A stretch of DNA of 64,000 nucleotides from Myxococcales bacterium (GTDB taxonomy: Bacteria; Myxococcota_A; Polyangia; Nannocystales; Nannocystaceae), in assembly GCA_014240065.1 (NCBI GenBank), contig JAAZXR010000020.1, forward strand, positions 1-64,000. The letters run 5' to 3'. Of this stretch, positions 9,073 to 17,287 are shown one piece after another (position 1 is the first letter of the stretch; every line of letters begins with the position of its first letter). A model generated the notes under the pieces. It was given only the letters and a program-made list of their open reading frames with translations, was not told where the DNA came from and did not search any database. Both the position numbers and the translations under genes were made by a program.

Positions 9073-10386
9073 ATGGGCATCATCATCAACATCTTCAAAC
9101 TCCCCGAGCTTCGGCGGCGCGTGCTGTTCACAGTCGCGATGCTCGCGGTCTATCGTTTCGGAATTTTTGTCGCCATCCCGGGCGTGGACCGTGCGGCGAT
9201 GGGCAAGGTGGTCGCGGGGGGTGCTGGCGGTCTGCTCGGCTACATGAACCTGTTCACCGGCGGCGCGTTCGCGCAGGCCTCGGTGTTCGCGCTGGGCATC
9301 ATGCCGTACATCAGCGCGAGCATCATCATGCAGCTGATGCAGGTGGTGATTCCGCGCCTCGAGGAGCTCCGCAAGGAGGGGGAGAGCGGGACCCGAAAGA
9401 TCAACCAGTACTCTCGCTACCTCACGGTGGGCTTGTCCGTGGTCCAGGGCTACTTCATCGCCAATTGGGTGGAGGGGCTCAACACCGCGGGCCAAACCGT
9501 GGTGCTCAACCCCGGCCTGTGGTTCAAGGTCATCGCGATCTTGGCGTTTACGGCGGGCACCTGCTTCTTGATGTGGCTCGGTGAGCAGATCACGGAGCGA
9601 GGGATCGGCAACGGCATCTCCCTCATCATCTTCGCAGGCATCGTCGCGGAGCTGATCCCCGCGCTGTTCCAGCTGTTCCAAAAGTCGGTGGATGACCCGG
9701 AGAACTTCGGGCCGATGATGCTCGGCATCCTGCTGACCGTGGTCTTGGCGGTGATCGCCTTTGTGGTGATCATGGAGCGTGGCCAGCGTCGAATCCCGGT
9801 GCTCTACGCGAAGCGCGTGGCTGGCAAGCAGATGTTCGGTGGCGCGCAACAAAACTACCTGCCGCTGAAGATTAACAGCGCCGGCGTGATTCCCCCCATC
9901 TTCGCCTCCTCGCTGATTATGTTCCCGAGCCAGATCGCGAGCATGACGGGCAACGTCTACCTTCAGCGCTTGTCGGTCGCGCTGCAGTACGGTGGGTGGC
10001 TCTACCTCAGCCTCTACGTGGTGTTGGTGATCTTCTTCTGCTTCTTTTATACGAAGCTGCAGTACAACCCCGTCGATCTCGCGGACAACCTGAAGAAGCA
10101 AAACGCGTCGATCCCTGGGATTCGACCAGGCAAACGCACGGCCGATTATATCGAGTTCATCTTGAACCGGCTGACCTTCGCCGGTGCGTGGTACATCGCC
10201 GCGGTCTGCGTGCTCCCGACGTTCTTGCAGATCAAGTACAACGTGCCGTTTTATTACGGCGGCACCTCGCTGCTCATCGTGGTGGGCGTGGCCCTCGATC
10301 TCGCACAGCAGATTGAGAGTCACCTCGTGACCCGGAGCTACGAAGGCTTCGCAGGTCCGAGCCAAGGCCGCCGGCGTCGCTCCTAA
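9073..10386 (+). CDS. secY: Protein translocase subunit SecY
   Basis: Channel of the Sec translocon in the inner membrane. The 437 residues have ten hydrophobic segments, starting with IFKLPELRRRVLFTVAMLAVYRFG and the plug-region sequence IPGVDRAAMG. The cytosolic loop QRRIPVLYAKRV and the block PGIRPGKRTADYIEFILNRLT are diagnostic. It is followed by a gene on the other strand instead of the usual adk-map-infA. Confidence 0.97.
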   Translation: MGIIINIFKLPELRRRVLFTVAMLAVYRFGIFVAIPGVDRAAMGKVVAGGAGGLLGYMNLFTGGAFAQASVFALGIMPYISASIIMQLMQVVIPRLEELRKEGESGTRKINQYSRYLTVGLSVVQGYFIANWVEGLNTAGQTVVLNPGLWFKVIAILAFTAGTCFLMWLGEQITERGIGNGISLIIFAGIVAELIPALFQLFQKSVDDPENFGPMMLGILLTVVLAVIAFVVIMERGQRRIPVLYAKRVAGKQMFGGAQQNYLPLKINSAGVIPPIFASSLIMFPSQIASMTGNVYLQRLSVALQYGGWLYLSLYVVLVIFFCFFYTKLQYNPVDLADNLKKQNASIPGIRPGKRTADYIEFILNRLTFAGAWYIAAVCVLPTFLQIKYNVPFYYGGTSLLIVVGVALDLAQQIESHLVTRSYEGFAGPSQGRRRRS

Positions 10387-10422
10387 GGGGGACGCCGCGA
10401 CTGCGCGGTGCACCGGCGCGCT

Positions 10423-11217
10423 CTACGGGGCGCGCGAGCGATCAGGCAACGGCAGGCAGCGGGAGCGCCGATCCTCGGTGGCCGTGGGCCACGGGCGTTG
10501 GGTTGAGTAACGCTCTTCAGGGCAGTCCATGGCGGCGAGCAGGATCGCCAAGTCACGCGGTACGGGTGCCACGACGCGTACGCGCGCGTCGGTGCGCGGG
10601 TGGGGGAACTCGATGCTCCACGCGTGGAGCGCGAGTCGACGGAAGTGACGCGCGCTCCTGTAGTGGCGGTTGATCCGGCCGTCCCCGTATCGGACGTCCC
10701 CGACGATGGGGTGAGACAGATGTTTGAGGTGTCGGCGGATCTGGTGAAGTCGCCCGGTGATCGGCATGGCCTCAAACAGGGAGCACCGCTCGTGGGCAGG
10801 TTGCTCGAGGCAGCGAATCCATGTGCTCGCCGGTACCCGTGGTCCATCCTCCGACCCCGGGACGGGATGTTCGAGCAGCAGGTCGTCTTCTTGGAGACGT
10901 CCGCGGCACACGCCGAGGTAGCGCTTGAGCGCGTGCCCCGCCTCGAACGCATCACACACGCGCCGGACGGTGTCCCGGGACTTGGTGAAGACCAGCACGC
11001 CGCTGGTGCTCCGGTCGAGTCGGTGCGCCAAAAACAGGTGTTGGCCGACGAGGTCTCGCGTGGATTGCAGCGCGACGGGTCCCTCTCGGGTCCAGCCGCG
11101 GTGGGACGACATCCCGGAGGGCTTGTGGACCACGACGAGGTCGTCGTCTTCGAGCAAGATCCGCAGCGTGTCTGGTTCCACTGACGCGGACTGTAGCGCA
11201 CGGGGACTCGGGTTCAT
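10423..11217 (-). CDS. RluA-family pseudouridine synthase
   Basis: Predicted to isomerise uridine to pseudouridine in rRNA or tRNA. The 264 residues contain VVVHKPSGMSSHRG and the catalytic motif AHRLDRSTSGVLVFTKS, in which the Asp of HRLD is the family nucleophile, plus GRLHQIRRHLKHLSHPIVGD. No S4 domain is present, so it resembles the short TruC/RluC-like members rather than RluD. The ATG at 11217 (MNPSPRALQSAS) is the most likely start; the frame stays open to 11631 through repeats without similarity. It interrupts the spc-alpha ribosomal cluster on the opposite strand. The exact RNA target cannot be read from sequence. Confidence 0.85.
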   Translation of the reverse strand: MNPSPRALQSASVEPDTLRILLEDDDLVVVHKPSGMSSHRGWTREGPVALQSTRDLVGQHLFLAHRLDRSTSGVLVFTKSRDTVRRVCDAFEAGHALKRYLGVCRGRLQEDDLLLEHPVPGSEDGPRVPASTWIRCLEQPAHERCSLFEAMPITGRLHQIRRHLKHLSHPIVGDVRYGDGRINRHYRSARHFRRLALHAWSIEFPHPRTDARVRVVAPVPRDLAILLAAMDCPEERYSTQRPWPTATEDRRSRCLPLPDRSRAP

Positions 11218-11367
11218 CCATGGACTGCCCGCGCGCGGGGAGCCACGTGGAGCGGGCCTTCGCGTCACCTGGAACCTCCGGGTGCGGCGGGTGTGGCGGG
11301 TGCGGCGAGACAGGCTCCAGCGCCGCGAGATTCGCGCCTCCCCAGGGGGGCCTCTCCCGAACATGTG

Positions 11368-11476
11368 GGCCCCGGGACGGCGCCTCGAGACCGCGCCTCG
11401 AGACCGCACCGGAGGGGCCCCGGGACGGCGCCTCGAGACCGCACCGGAGGGGGCCCGGGCCGACGCCCTCCGGTGC
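11368..11476. repeat. GC-rich direct and inverted repeats upstream of infA
   Basis: A 27-base unit starting GGCCCCGGGACGGCG and ending CGAGACCGC occurs at 11368-11394 and 11416-11442, with a partial 13-base copy (GCCTCGAGACCGC) at 11395-11407. An inverted repeat follows: GCACCGGAGGG (11441-11451) and CCCTCCGGTGC (11466-11476). The whole 524-base interval 11218-11741, between the synthase and infA, shows no gene. Confidence 0.75.
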
Positions 11477-11741
11477 GCGCTGTGGGGCGATCGTTCGGCC
11501 TCGTGGGAGCGGGGGGTCCGCCACGCAAGGGAGGTGACATGCGGCCTTGGAATCGGACAAGGGCTGGCGGAGTCGGGCGCGCTCCACGGCACATCGACAG
11601 GCTCGCGCGGGTTGCGCAAAAACCTCTCCATTTGGGTTGAATTCTCCCGCCGAGGCTGAGAAGTTCCGCCGGCTGTCGCGTGTTCTCAGCGGAGGCAAAC
11701 GGCACATTTGGGCGCTCCCAACCCCAAGGGGGGAAGAACGC

Positions 11742-11960
11742 ATGCAACAACCGCATCCCACCATCGAGGCGACAGTCGTCGCTGAGTTGCCCCAGCAGCT
11801 GTTTCGTCTCGAATCCGAAGACGGCCCCATCATCGCGGGTCGCTCTGAGGAGGCCACCCGGCAAGGGATGCTTATTCGGACGGGGCAGCGAGTGCGGGTC
11901 CAAAGAGCCCGCCTCGATCCGGGTCGGGGCGTCATCATCTCGGTGGCAGAGCCCGGCTAA
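11742..11960 (+). CDS. infA: Divergent translation initiation factor IF-1
   Basis: IF-1 is an OB-fold protein occupying the ribosomal A site during initiation. The 72 residues match the family length, and the OB pattern is recognisable: IEATVVAELPQQLFRLESEDG, then GQRVRVQRARLDPGRGVII. The segment that in most IF-1 proteins reads HISGKMR is replaced by GRSEEATRQG, so the RNA-binding loop is unusual. Its position just before rpmJ is the standard infA position, which supports the call. A second, canonical infA elsewhere is possible. Confidence 0.75.
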   Translation: MQQPHPTIEATVVAELPQQLFRLESEDGPIIAGRSEEATRQGMLIRTGQRVRVQRARLDPGRGVIISVAEPG

Positions 11961-11972
11961 GCAAGGAAGAAA

Positions 11973-12086
11973 ATGAAAGTCAGATCAAGCGTTAAACGCA
12001 TCTGTGAGAAGTGCAAGGTGATCAAGCGGTCGGGAGTCGTCCGCGTCATCTGCGAAAATCCTAAACACAAGCAGAGGCAAGGGTAG
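11973..12086 (+). CDS. rpmJ: 50S ribosomal protein L36 (zinc-binding form)
   Basis: The smallest ribosomal protein, 37 residues, beginning [17 protein letters not shown] and ending NPKHKQRQG. The zinc ligands are intact: Cys11, Cys14, Cys27 and His32. AAGGAAG lies just ahead of the ATG. It is 12 bases after infA and 2 bases before rpsM. Confidence 0.96.
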   Translation: MKVRSSVKRICEKCKVIKRSGVVRVICENPKHKQRQG

Positions 12087-12088
12087 TC

Positions 12089-12463
12089 ATGGCACGTATT
12101 GCAGGTGTCGACCTCCCGAAAGCCAAGCGCATCGACGTCGCGCTCACGTACATCTACGGCGTGGGCGATCGTACGTCGGGCGAAATCCTTCGACGCTCCG
12201 GCGTCGGTGGCTCGATTCGTACCCAAGAGCTCACCGACGAGCAGGTGAGCGCCATTCGCAAGACCATCGAGACCGACTTCAAGGTCGAGGGTGATCTTCG
12301 CCGCGAGGTGCAAATGAGCATCAAACGGCTGATGGATCTCGGTTGCTACCGTGGCCTCCGCCACCGTCGCGGCCTCCCCGTTCGTGGTCAACGAACTCAC
12401 ACAAACGCGCGTACGCGCAAAGGGCCCAAGCGCGGGCAGGTCGCGCTCAAGAAGAAGGCGTAA
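12089..12463 (+). CDS. rpsM: 30S ribosomal protein S13
   Basis: Small-subunit head protein contacting P-site tRNA. The 124 residues start [19 protein letters not shown], and the C-terminal tail [19 protein letters not shown] is diagnostic. First of the alpha operon block S13-S11-S4-alpha-L17. Confidence 0.97.
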   Translation: MARIAGVDLPKAKRIDVALTYIYGVGDRTSGEILRRSGVGGSIRTQELTDEQVSAIRKTIETDFKVEGDLRREVQMSIKRLMDLGCYRGLRHRRGLPVRGQRTHTNARTRKGPKRGQVALKKKA

Positions 12464-12469
12464 CCACCC

Positions 12470-12856
12470 ATGGCAAATCCAAGAGGCGGGCGTCGCAAGG
12501 CTCGCAAAAACATCGGCACGGGAGTGGTTCACATCCGCTCCACGTTCAACAACACGACGGTCACCATCACCGACGTCAACGGCAACACCGTGGCGTGGTC
12601 ATCGGCCGGAGTTCGTGGCTTCAAGGGCTCGCGTAAGAGCACCCCGTTCGCCGCGCAGCTCGCCGCGGATGACGCCGCGCGAAAGGCTCAAGATCACGGC
12701 ATGAAGACCGTCGCCATCAAGGTCTCCGGACCGGGCGCCGGCCGAGAGTCCGCGCTGCGGGGCATTCAGTCCGCAGGCCTTCGCGTGACCTCCATCCGTG
12801 ACGTCACCCCCATCCCACACAACGGCTGCCGCCCGCCGAAACGAAGGAGAGTCTAG
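12470..12856 (+). CDS. rpsK: 30S ribosomal protein S11
   Basis: Platform protein near the Shine-Dalgarno duplex. The 128 residues include [18 protein letters not shown], then [13 protein letters not shown] and the C-terminal [18 protein letters not shown], all family hallmarks. Confidence 0.97.
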   Translation: MANPRGGRRKARKNIGTGVVHIRSTFNNTTVTITDVNGNTVAWSSAGVRGFKGSRKSTPFAAQLAADDAARKAQDHGMKTVAIKVSGPGAGRESALRGIQSAGLRVTSIRDVTPIPHNGCRPPKRRRV

Positions 12857-12860
12857 GACC

Positions 12861-13490
12861 ATGGCACGCTACATCGGACCCGTTTGTAGGCTCTGCCGTC
12901 GCGAAGACGCAAAGCTCTTTTTGAAAGGCGATCGTTGCTACACCGACAAGTGTGGATACGAGCGTCGTCAATATCCCCCCGGCCAGCACGGACAAGCACG
13001 CCGCCGCCGCCCGAGTGACTACGGCCAGCAGCTTCGCGAGAAGCAGAAGGTCAAGCGCATGTATGGGCTCATCGAGAAGCAATTCCGTGGGTACTACTAC
13101 AAGGCCGCGCGCATGAAGGGCGTGACTGGTGAGAACCTGCTCCAGCTCCTCGAGCGTCGCCTCGACAACACCGCGCTGCGTTCGGGCTTCGCCTCGAGTC
13201 ACGCGGAGGCGCGCCAGCTTGTGCGTCACGGACACTTCCTCGTCAACGGCAAGAAGGTCAACATCCCCAGCTATCAAGTGCGACCTGGTGATGTGATCGA
13301 GGTCCGTGAAAAATCGCGGAAGGTGCAGAAAATCACTGACGCATTGGGCAACTTGGATCGTTCCCCGCTCCCCGCGTGGATCGAAATCGACCGTGACAAG
13401 TGCACGGGCAAAATCACCGCACTTCCAACCCGCGCCGATTCTTCGGCAGACATCGACGAGCAGCTCATCGTAGAGCTCTACTCGAAATAA
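12861..13490 (+). CDS. rpsD: 30S ribosomal protein S4 (zinc-binding form)
   Basis: Primary 16S rRNA-binding protein. The 209 residues start [15 protein letters not shown]. Cys9, Cys12, Cys26 and Cys31 form a C+ zinc site. An S4 RNA-binding domain follows at about residues 98-160 ([20 protein letters not shown]). The ATG at 12861 follows AGGAGAGTCTAGGACC. Together with C+ L36 this points to normal zinc-containing ribosomal proteins. Confidence 0.96.
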   Translation: MARYIGPVCRLCRREDAKLFLKGDRCYTDKCGYERRQYPPGQHGQARRRRPSDYGQQLREKQKVKRMYGLIEKQFRGYYYKAARMKGVTGENLLQLLERRLDNTALRSGFASSHAEARQLVRHGHFLVNGKKVNIPSYQVRPGDVIEVREKSRKVQKITDALGNLDRSPLPAWIEIDRDKCTGKITALPTRADSSADIDEQLIVELYSK

Positions 13491-13502
13491 GGAGCCACAG
13501 TT

Positions 13503-14534
13503 ATGCAGCAAGATTTCAGCACACGCTCCCGGAACTGGCGCGATCTCATCCGCCCCAAAATGTTGGAGCAAGAGAACGTCAGCGAGAACTACGGCAAATT
13601 CACTTGTGAGCCGCTTGAGCGCGGCTACGGGATCACCCTGGGGAACAGCCTCCGCCGGGTGCTCTTGAGCTCCCTCCAGGGCGCGGCGATCACGAGCGTC
13701 CGCATCTCCAACGCGGTCCACGAGTTCGCCAGCATCGACGGCGTCGTCGAGGATGTCACGGACATCATCTTGAACATCAAGGGTCTTCGACTCGGGATGA
13801 AGGATGAGACCCCTCGCGTCCTCGTCCTCGACGTCAACAAGTCCAAGGTGGGCGACGACGGCAAGGTGCTCGGCAAGCACCTCGACACCCCCGAGGGGGT
13901 GGAGGTGCTCGACCCCGACCACCACATCGCGACGCTGAGCCCCTCGGGTGACGCGATGCTTCGTATCGAGATGACCTGCATGATGGGTCGCGGATACGCG
14001 ACGGCGGACGAGAACAAGACCGAAGGGATGCCCATCGGTGTGATCCCGATCGATTCGCTGTTCTCGCCGATCCGTAAGGTGAACTACCGCGTCACGAACG
14101 CGCGCGTCGGACACCGCACGGACTATGATCGCCTCATCCTCGAACTGTGGACCGACGGCTCCGAGAAGCCCGACGACGCGCTCGCGTTGGCGGCGAAGAT
14201 CCTCAAGGAGCAGCTCGCCATCTTCATCAAGTATGAGGACATGGAGGAGCAGGTCGTGCCGCAACAGACGGAGCGAGATCGCATCAACGACGTGCTCTGG
14301 CGCTCGGTGGACGAGCTCGAGCTCTCCGTTCGATCGGCCAACTGCCTCCAGAACGCAAATATTCACTACATCGGGGACCTCGTTCAGCGCTCCGAATCCG
14401 AAATGCTTAAGACCAAAAACTTTGGTCGAAAGTCGCTCAAGGAGATCAAAGAAATCCTCGGGCAGATGGGGCTCAGCCTCGGCATGAAGGTCGACGGCTG
14501 GCAAGGTCCCAACGCTCAAAGAGAGGACGGCTAA
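13503..14534 (+). CDS. rpoA: DNA-directed RNA polymerase subunit alpha
   Basis: Alpha dimerises to nucleate RNA polymerase assembly, and its C-terminal domain contacts UP elements and activators. The 343 residues have the N-terminal dimerisation domain ([26 protein letters not shown]) and, after a linker at about residues 240-265, the C-terminal helix-hairpin-helix domain ([12 protein letters not shown], then [14 protein letters not shown]). AAGGAGCC precedes the ATG. Confidence 0.98.
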   Translation: MQQDFSTRSRNWRDLIRPKMLEQENVSENYGKFTCEPLERGYGITLGNSLRRVLLSSLQGAAITSVRISNAVHEFASIDGVVEDVTDIILNIKGLRLGMKDETPRVLVLDVNKSKVGDDGKVLGKHLDTPEGVEVLDPDHHIATLSPSGDAMLRIEMTCMMGRGYATADENKTEGMPIGVIPIDSLFSPIRKVNYRVTNARVGHRTDYDRLILELWTDGSEKPDDALALAAKILKEQLAIFIKYEDMEEQVVPQQTERDRINDVLWRSVDELELSVRSANCLQNANIHYIGDLVQRSESEMLKTKNFGRKSLKEIKEILGQMGLSLGMKVDGWQGPNAQREDG

Positions 14535-14537
14535 GCC

Positions 14538-14978
14538 ATGCGTCACCAAAAGTCAGGTCGAAAGTTCGGCCGCAGCGCATCTCATCGAAAGGCCATGTTT
14601 CGCACCATGGTCACGAACCTGCTCGAGCATGAGCGCATTCAGACCACCGAAGCGAAGGCCAAAGAGCTCCGCGGCGTGGTCGAGCGCACCATCTCCATCA
14701 GCCTTCGCCTCGGTGATCTGCTGGAGAAACCCAAGGCAGACCGCAGCCGTGAGGAGCACATGCGAGTGGTCCACGCGATGCGCGAGGCCTCGAAGATGAT
14801 CCGGACCCGAGAGATCGTCCACAAGCTCTTCGAGGAGATCGCTCCGGCGCTCAAGGGTCGCCCCGGTGGGTACACTCGGGTGATCAAGCTCGGCCAACGC
14901 GAGGGCGACGGCGCCTCGATGGCGTTGATCGAGCTCGTCAGTCGCACCGACGGTGCGTCCGCGGCGGCCGAGGCCTAG
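14538..14978 (+). CDS. rplQ: 50S ribosomal protein L17
   Basis: Tunnel-exit protein and usual last gene of the alpha operon. The 146 residues begin MRHQKSGRKFGRSASHRKAM, followed by NLLEHERIQTTEAKAKEL and GGYTRVIKLGQREGDGASMALIEL. It has a longer central insertion than E. coli L17 (127). It starts 3 bases after rpoA. Confidence 0.96.
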   Translation: MRHQKSGRKFGRSASHRKAMFRTMVTNLLEHERIQTTEAKAKELRGVVERTISISLRLGDLLEKPKADRSREEHMRVVHAMREASKMIRTREIVHKLFEEIAPALKGRPGGYTRVIKLGQREGDGASMALIELVSRTDGASAAAEA

Positions 14979-15028
14979 GTCTAGGTCTAGGATCATCGTT
15001 CTGAGGCCCGCGCGCGGGCTTCCAATGG

Positions 15029-15064
15029 AGAGGCGCTCACTGCGATGTGGCGCCTCTCTTCGTT
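15029..15064 (+). terminator. Probable terminator of the ribosomal supercluster
   Basis: Arms AGAGGCGC (15029-15036) and GCGCCTCT (15050-15057) are perfect complements with a 13-base loop, followed by CTTCGTT. A second GC palindrome, GCCCGCGCGCGGGC (15006-15019), precedes it. Both lie in the 214-base gap after rplQ, where the cluster is expected to end. Confidence 0.5.
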
Positions 15065-15113
15065 GGTTGCGACGGTCGCCCTCCATTTGGATTCGGCATG
15101 AGATGTCGTTTTA

Positions 15114-15141
15114 TTGACACCTCCATCATTCGCCGTAAGGT
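15114..15141 (+). promoter_or_regulatory. Candidate sigma-70-type promoter for the fliO-R-like operon
   Basis: A perfect TTGACA (15114-15119) is followed after 16 bases by TAAGGT, a poor -10 match. It stands 52 bases upstream of the first export gene and downstream of the ribosomal terminator region, which is where a promoter is needed. The weak -10 makes this tentative. Confidence 0.3.
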
Positions 15142-15192
15142 CAAAGGGATCGCGATGTGGAATGACGTCACGCAGCGCAGGGGGGACGGCGC

Positions 15193-15489
15193 ATGCTGCT
15201 AGGGGTGGTCTGGGCCTCTGCTCGCATGCTGTTGGTGACTGCCGGGGTGTTGGGTGTGGGTGTGTACTTGTCGAAGAGGCTGACGAGAAAGACGGGTCCG
15301 GTCGGTCGCACGATTCGTCTGGGCGCCGCACACGAGCTCCACGTGGTCGAGGTTGACGGTGATCGGCTGCTCGTGGGTACGAGCCCCGGGGCGGCGCCCT
15401 CGCTCCTGCGGGTGCTCGACCCGGCAGAGGACCTCGACACTTCGGGGTGCCCCTCGGTGGGCTCGGGAGACAGGCGAGGGCGGCCATGA
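15193..15489 (+). CDS. fliO: FliO-like export apparatus assembly protein
   Basis: FliO is a small membrane chaperone that helps assemble the FliP pore of flagellar-type export gates. The 98 residues have one N-terminal transmembrane segment (about residues 4-25) and the cytoplasmic FliO-type block AAHELHVVEVDGDRLLVGTSPG, in which the VEVDGDRLLVG strand pair is characteristic. Identity rests on this block and on the fliP-like gene that overlaps its stop by 4 bases. The C-terminus is Asp/Gly/Arg rich and unstructured. Confidence 0.72.
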   Translation: MLLGVVWASARMLLVTAGVLGVGVYLSKRLTRKTGPVGRTIRLGAAHELHVVEVDGDRLLVGTSPGAAPSLLRVLDPAEDLDTSGCPSVGSGDRRGRP

Positions 15490-16139
15490 GCGACGGAGGG
15501 GTCTCCATATCGCTGTTTTGGCTCACCATAATTCTTGGCCCGCTGCTGTTCGCGATCACGACGTGCTTCGCGAAGGTCACGCTCGTGTTCTCGGCGCTGC
15601 GTCTCGGGCTCTCGCCGCGCGGCCTCATCCCGTGGTCCATCATCGCGAGCTTGTCGCTCCTCGTCTCGCTCGTCATCATGACGCCCACCGTCGAGGCGAT
15701 GTGGCCGGCCCTCCAGGCCCTGTGGGAGGTGGTGCGTGAGGCGAACCAGGGCGCGGGCGTCGCCGGGGCGGTGAGCCTGTGGGAGGTCGCGCGACCGGCC
15801 GCTGTGGAGGTCGGGACACCGCTCGTGGAGTTCATGACCCGTCACACAGATCCGGAGGTCGAGGCCAGCTTGAGATCGGTGGGGGACGGCGCGGTCCAAG
15901 GTCCAGGCGTCGCGGCGCTCGCCTTCTTGATCAGCGAGCTCACCTCGGGCTTGGCGCTGGGGGTGATGGTGCTCGTGCCCTTCGTGGCCGTGGACCTGGT
16001 GGTGAGTCAGGTGCTGGGCCTGGTAGGAGGAGGGGAGCAGCTGAGCGTGCACGTCGCGTTGCCGGCGAAGGTGGCCGTGTTCCTCGCCGCCGGCGGATGG
16101 ACCCAGCTGATCACGTCGCTCTGGGGAGGGTACGTTTGA
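15486..16139 (+). CDS. fliP: FliP/SctR-family export gate protein
   Basis: FliP/SctR forms the pentameric core of the flagellar or injectisome export gate. The 217 residues carry the family block ITTCFAKVTLVFSALRLGLSPRG in the first hydrophobic region and the C-terminal pair VPFVAVDLVVSQVL and LPAKVAVFLAAGGWTQL. No cleavable signal peptide is evident. It is about 30 residues shorter than E. coli FliP. The ATG at 15486 overlaps the fliO-like stop. Divergence leaves flagellar versus specialised secretion use open. Confidence 0.85.
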   Translation: MSDGGVSISLFWLTIILGPLLFAITTCFAKVTLVFSALRLGLSPRGLIPWSIIASLSLLVSLVIMTPTVEAMWPALQALWEVVREANQGAGVAGAVSLWEVARPAAVEVGTPLVEFMTRHTDPEVEASLRSVGDGAVQGPGVAALAFLISELTSGLALGVMVLVPFVAVDLVVSQVLGLVGGGEQLSVHVALPAKVAVFLAAGGWTQLITSLWGGYV

Positions 16140-16417
16140 TCGGAGCGGAATCGGGGCCGCTCGAGTTTTTTATCCAAGGCCTCCGCGTCGCCGCGCTGGT
16201 GCTCGTGCCGATCGCCGCCCTCGCGACGGGGCTGTCCGTCTCCGTCTCGTACGCGAGCGGCAGGCTAAAAATCCAAGACCCAGGGCTGCTCCGCTTCGTC
16301 CGCTTGCTCGGGATCATGATCGCGGTGGTCCTCGGCGGTGAGCTGATATGGGGTGAGCTTGAGGCCCTCACCGCGATGGGGTTGAGTCACGGATCGTCGG
16401 TCGCGGGGACGCGATGA
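16136..16417 (+). CDS. fliQ: FliQ/SctS-family export gate protein (TTG start)
   Basis: FliQ/SctS packs around the FliP pore. The 93 residues have two transmembrane segments: about residues 14-36, ending in GLSVSVSYASGRLKIQDPGL, and about 48-67. The IQDPGLLRFV turn matches the family's Q-x-QDPxL region. The most likely start is TTG at 16136, which overlaps the fliP-like stop by 4 bases; no ATG or GTG gives a complete first helix. Its stop overlaps the fliR-like start. Confidence 0.78.
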   Translation: MIGAESGPLEFFIQGLRVAALVLVPIAALATGLSVSVSYASGRLKIQDPGLLRFVRLLGIMIAVVLGGELIWGELEALTAMGLSHGSSVAGTR

Positions 16418-17178
16418 TCGCCTCCTTCGCGTGGGCCGCGGCCAGGTTGACGGGAATCCTCGTGGTGCATCCACTGTGGCGCGCGAGTTTTCCCCGCGGC
16501 GTCGGCCTGGTGATCGCGGCCGCGTTCGCGGTGTCTCTCGCCGCCGCCACCGTCTCCCCCGATCTGCTCGTCGCCGCGGGCCTCTTTGAGCTCGCGGGGA
16601 CCTCCTCCGAGCTCGACGCCTCGTTGGCGTCCTTCGCCGCCTCGCTTGGGGTTGAGTTCGCGATCGGGGCCGGACTCGGCGTGCTCATTTCGCTCCCGTT
16701 CCTCGGCGTGGTCGGCGGCGTCCGGTGGGCGGGGATCGCCGCGGGGTGTCGCGGCGCCGGCCTCCGCCCGTGGCTTCGTCTGCACCTATTGTTGACAGGG
16801 TGGATCTTCTTCGCGTCCTCACCGTATGTGCACGGGCTTGAGGGTCTGTTGAGACTCTCCGGATTGCACGCAGCGGACGGCTTGCACGCGCGCGAGCTCA
16901 TGGCTCTCACGGCGGCGCCCGCCGCGTTGCTAGGGGCGGTCGTGGACTACGCGGAGCTGAGTTTGGTCGTGGCGGTCGCGGTCTGCGCCCCGGCGATTGT
17001 GGCCGGTGCGGTGGTGTACGCCATCGCCGACCTCGGGACTGTGGGACATTCAGCCCTCCGCGAAGACATCGCCCCGGCAGCGCGGAGCGCCGCGATGGTG
17101 GCGATCGTCGCGGCGTGGACGGCTTCATGGAGCATCGCTTCGGTACAACGGGCGATGACGCTCGCGCCGGAATTTTAG
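16414..17178 (+). CDS. fliR: FliR/SctT-family export gate protein
   Basis: FliR/SctT completes the FliPQR cone. The 254 residues are strongly hydrophobic, with about six to seven membrane segments. AAARLTGILVVHPLWRASFPRGVG matches the start of FliR (R..G.....P.....P..vr), and GVEFAIGAGLGVLISLPFLGVV matches the ELxxGxxxG segment. It overlaps fliQ by 4 bases and ends the four-gene set; flhB and flhA do not follow directly. Confidence 0.78.
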   Translation: MIASFAWAAARLTGILVVHPLWRASFPRGVGLVIAAAFAVSLAAATVSPDLLVAAGLFELAGTSSELDASLASFAASLGVEFAIGAGLGVLISLPFLGVVGGVRWAGIAAGCRGAGLRPWLRLHLLLTGWIFFASSPYVHGLEGLLRLSGLHAADGLHARELMALTAAPAALLGAVVDYAELSLVVAVAVCAPAIVAGAVVYAIADLGTVGHSALREDIAPAARSAAMVAIVAAWTASWSIASVQRAMTLAPEF

Positions 17179-17287
17179 CCTCTAGACCCCCGCGGTAGGG
17201 GAATCCGTGCGCGCCTTGAGTGCGCGCGACGGGTGCGCGCCGCGACGGGCGCTTGAGCGGCCGCCGCGCGCGTGCGAACCTCGACGG

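Noticed and set aside
8965-10413. 482-codon open frame on the - strand opposite secY
   Set aside because: Antisense shadow of secY with extreme His/Glu/Arg composition and no recognisable domain.
12804-14549. 581-codon open frame on the - strand opposite rpsD and rpoA
   Set aside because: It is the antisense of three certain genes, is rich in His/Asp/Arg/Val as GC-biased shadow frames are, and has no family similarity.
14972-14992. GGTCTA short tandem repeat after rplQ
   Set aside because: Only about three copies of a 6-base unit, likely chance or slippage, with no sign of function.
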